DNA of 64,000 nt from Strigamia acuminata (lineage: Eukaryota > Arthropoda > Chilopoda > Geophilomorpha > Linotaeniidae): contig OX442315.1 of the NCBI GenBank assembly GCA_949358305.1, positions 29,290,427 through 29,354,426 of the forward strand, in the 5' to 3' direction. The translations under genes and the position numbers were made by a program. Under the pieces are notes generated by a model. The model saw nothing but the letters and a program-made list of their open reading frames with translations. It was not told the origin of the DNA and did not search any database. Shown here in pieces: positions 61,388 through 64,000 of the stretch (positions within the stretch are counted from its first letter, which is position 1; each line of letters starts with the position of its first letter).

Positions 61388-63356
61388 TTTTGGTAATTCT
61401 CTATTCAGTTTTTCACAATGTCAATTTTAAATCATATAATCTAAAGAATCAAGATACATAAGTGAATGTATGAATAAATGTACAGCTTTATTTTTGCCTA
61501 AATACTTGCAAAAACCTGTCTAAATTCTTCTCATTTTCTGTCAAATGCCACATAATAATCCAAAATATCTATATTCATTGACATTTTAGTTTGGCATTGC
61601 TATAGAAACAATAGTCTTGCTCTAACATTCTTGGCTCTAGCAACACCAACAACAACCATTGATGTAAGTAAGAAACTAGAGAGTCGTGTTTATAATAAAA
61701 AATCATGATCAGGCCTGCAAAAATCTGTAAAACGGCAGTACCGCTGAAGTAATAATGGCACAGTTTTAATATTTTGATATATTTATTTTTAAATTACAAT
61801 ACAGCGTAATCTTTTATTCAAATCAAATTACTTAAAACATGAGAACAATAATGTTTACCGTAATATGATTGCGATTTATTATTATTTTTTTAGTTAAAAG
61901 GCCAATTTTTATGACCGTCCCAAGGCCATTTATAACCGGGAGGAAATGGCCAACCTTTTCTATCCCAAGGACAGTCTCCTTTACAATTTTTAGCAACAAT
62001 TTTTACGTTGCCATTATCATTATAACTTGATATAAGGGCGAATTCCTTTGGGATAGTGTACGATTCATTAATACGATGCCAAACTCCATCACGCAAATAA
62101 CGACCGGTAATATGCACATGATTATTGACACGGTTCATTGAAGTGGTGACTGAATTTGTATCACCCAATTTCAGTTCTAATATCCATTCGTCATCAGTGT
62201 TTGTTACTTCTCCATAATGGGTCTCAGTAGCGCTCGTGCGATTAATAATTGTATTCAGCAATAGCAGTATGAACAGAAAAAAATAAGTGCTGCGAATGTC
62301 TTTTTTCAGCCTGCAGAAACAAACAAAGAAATAATATGATTGGTTATACGAGGTTATACCTTATGTTTTTTCCTTAACCGTAACCGTCGTATTATATTTA
62401 CATTTTGCAACTTGCAAAGTATCCTGATCATACAAAGACTCTTATTTTTTCGTAAATTCGTTCAAAACAAATTAAATCTACACTCGGATTTAAAATGCTT
62501 GGAAAAACACATATAACTCACGGTTAATCAAAAATTATATAAATCTGACCAGCTGCAAGTTCCATGTATATTTTTCTACAAGTTTAGCTGGTATAATATT
62601 CGACTTTATTTAACATAAATAGTTTGAGGCACCTGCAGTTTCCGTTTTCCCCCTCTTTATTAATTTACATAATTTATGGTCGCATTGCCGTATACGTTAA
62701 AAACAAATTCTATTTTTTAATTTGACAAATCAAACCAAAAAAAAAAATCAACTTAGAGGTCACCAAATAAAACTTTTAAAAAAATCATCTATACAAACGT
62801 TAAAAGCTCTCCGGGTGGGACCATATGTAAATTCAAAATTAAATAAATATAAAATGTAATTAACCACAGAATTTAATGACTAAATTATTTTTATCTATAA
62901 TTCTATTCTGTTCTAACCGAGACATTTAACATTTCAACGTATGTTTCAGGATAAATAGCGTGTAAGTACATTTAAAATTGATGAACCTTACTTGAGTGTC
63001 ATCTTAGACGTGGAAAATGCCAACCCAAATTGTCCGTATAGTTGATGTAGTGAGCTGATTTCCAAACAGAAAGTACAATATGAAATAACTTCCTGCAAAA
63101 TCGTTCATTTATAGGAATTAATACAATCATTCAAGCTATAAAATTTAAATTATTCTAAGAGTATTGTGTCATTTGCTGATGCATCCCAGCGAAAGGTTAA
63201 ACGCGTCACATACTTTCTTCAATTTGGTTTCAATTTCAATAGAAATGCTGGTAATTAAACACTTCCCATTTACTATTCCAACTAGTAGTTAAAGGCAATA
63301 TCACCTTACCTTGACTCCTGAAGGTGATTTCTTCAGTCTTGCGCAACTTTCTCTGA
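61388..63356 (-). repeat. Tandem segmental duplication, unit 2 (about 1.97 kb)
   Basis: Second unit of the duplication described for 59380-61387. Intron, 3' flank and upstream region are all alignable with unit 1 at high identity by eye, including non-coding blocks such as ACCAGCTGCAAGTTCCATGT in the intron. The right boundary is sharp: after CTCTGA at 63356 the sequence is unique. Confidence 0.9.
61890..63002 (-). CDS. Secreted alpha-crystallin/HSP20-like protein, duplicate copy 2 (full tail)
   Basis: Join of exon 1 (63002-62992) and exon 2 (62310-61890), intron 681 bp, 143 residues. The 11-nt first exon, donor, acceptor and signal peptide (MTLKLKKDIR, core FFLFILLLL, cleavage near TSA31) match copy 1. 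The domain is about 37-111: YGEVTNTDDEWILELK, VHITGRYLRDGVWHRI, NESYTIPKEF, DNGNVKIVAK. It keeps the N-E-S sequon (85-87) and the Cys pair 113/117 (CKGDC). The C-terminus GWPFPPGYKWPWDGHKNWPF plus N shows WPF, KWPW and a second WPF, the same plan as the partial gene to its right. This is probably the ancestral tail for the secreted branch. Substitutions against copy 1 concentrate in the domain ends and tail. Confidence 0.85.
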
Positions 63357-63725
63357 TGAATCGTCTTAGAAAAAAAATTAAATTTTCGTTAAAATCGCAA
63401 ATTTTTTGGGTATATATTCAAGGATATTTTTTTATCGAATTAAAAAACTAACTATACCGTATGGTTGGTTACTGATGTTTATTAAGTCATAAATTAAAGT
63501 TTAAACTTTTAAAGAAAAATTTGCACTTAAAAGCATGGTGACGGCTGACGGACGATTACACTTACCAGAGGTAAACGAAATAAACTCTTCCTATAAAACT
63601 TTTAGAAAAAAAAATTTCATATTGGCGGCAAATTTAAAAAAAAATAAATAATATAAAAAAAATAAAATAAAGAAGAAGAAGAAATAAGCGGTAAAATTTT
63701 CTATTTTTTAATTCTTTTACATCAT

Positions 63726-64000
63726 TTATATCAATCTCGCTGTTTCAAACGGCCAATCTTTGCATCCGTCCCACGGCCACTTGAATCCATCGTTAGTAAA
63801 CGGCCATTCAGGTCGATGCCATCCAAATGTATCTCTGTTACCTCTCGCTACGATAGTCCAAATCCCGTTTTTGGTATTGTGAACGACGTGCGGATAACAA
63901 TCAGGAATGGTATAAGTCTCATTTATTTTTTTCCACGACCTCCTTTGGGCGCAATAAATTCCCCGAACTTCGACCTTTTTGTCGGCTATGAATACTTTAA
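63726..64000 (-). CDS. Alpha-crystallin/HSP20-like protein with Trp-Pro tail, 5' end outside window
   Basis: Ninety C-terminal residues are visible; the frame runs off the right edge. The visible part covers the second half of the domain: KVFIADKKVEVRGIYCAQRR, SWKKINETYTIPDCY, and TKNGIWTIVAR, the last again matching G-x-x-x-I-x-A. The tail is EWPFTNDGFKWPWDGCKDWP followed by FETARLI, the same WPF / KWPWDG-x-K / WPF plan as duplicate copy 2, with seven extra residues. It has an N-E-T sequon at the position of N-E-S in the secreted copies and three Cys, which hints at a secreted protein. The signal peptide would lie outside the window. It shares no flanking identity with the 2-kb duplication. 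Confidence 0.8.
   Translation of the reverse strand, partial: KVFIADKKVEVRGIYCAQRRSWKKINETYTIPDCYPHVVHNTKNGIWTIVARGNRDTFGWHRPEWPFTNDGFKWPWDGCKDWPFETARLI

Overview
The window looks like nuclear DNA from an invertebrate animal, most likely an arthropod or a similar AT-rich metazoan. It is roughly two-thirds A+T, with many long A and T runs, introns with GT/AG boundaries, MITE-type transposon remnants, minisatellites, and very long stretches without recognisable genes. I cannot name the species. There are no bacterial operons, tRNA or rRNA genes, and no CRISPR arrays.

Layout. From 1 to about 34.3 kb there is no gene I can name. This part holds low-complexity tracts, several short inverted-repeat elements, and a few exon-like islands on the minus strand. 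At 34.37-34.95 kb a less AT-rich patch has a CRE palindrome, a GC box and two splice-donor candidates on the minus strand. It looks like the promoter and first exon of a minus-strand gene whose introns may fill much of the left part. A plausible first coding exon lies at 32.57-32.81 kb. From 35 to 53.5 kb I again see no convincing gene, only repeats: a self-complementary minisatellite (37.1-37.4 kb), a 20-bp minisatellite (49.6-49.8 kb), three copies of an undescribed dispersed element, and hAT-like and other MITEs.

The clear content is a minus-strand, head-to-tail cluster from 53.5 kb to the right edge. Eight of its nine genes encode a small alpha-crystallin/HSP20-like domain (pattern T-x-N-x-W-x-L ... 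G-x-[YF] ... W-x-x-[FI] ... Y-x-[IL]-P ... G-x-x-x-[IV]-x-[AG]). Canonical sHSPs end in an I-x-I tail. Six of these end instead in an unusual Trp/Pro tail built from WPF and KWPW units, sometimes with a third WPF. One gene fuses the domain to about three membrane helices, and its neighbour encodes only a membrane domain. One carries an acidic tail and one an expanded 12-residue Cys-containing repeat. Two nearly identical genes lie in a 2-kb tandem duplication. Each has an 11-nt first coding exon and encodes a signal peptide, so the family appears to have diversified into cytosolic, membrane and secreted forms. A 5-bp difference has cut off the last WPF unit in one of the duplicated copies.

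The cluster reads as a lineage-specific expansion of non-canonical small heat-shock-like proteins. Domain assignment rests on reading the sequence by eye. No database search was possible.
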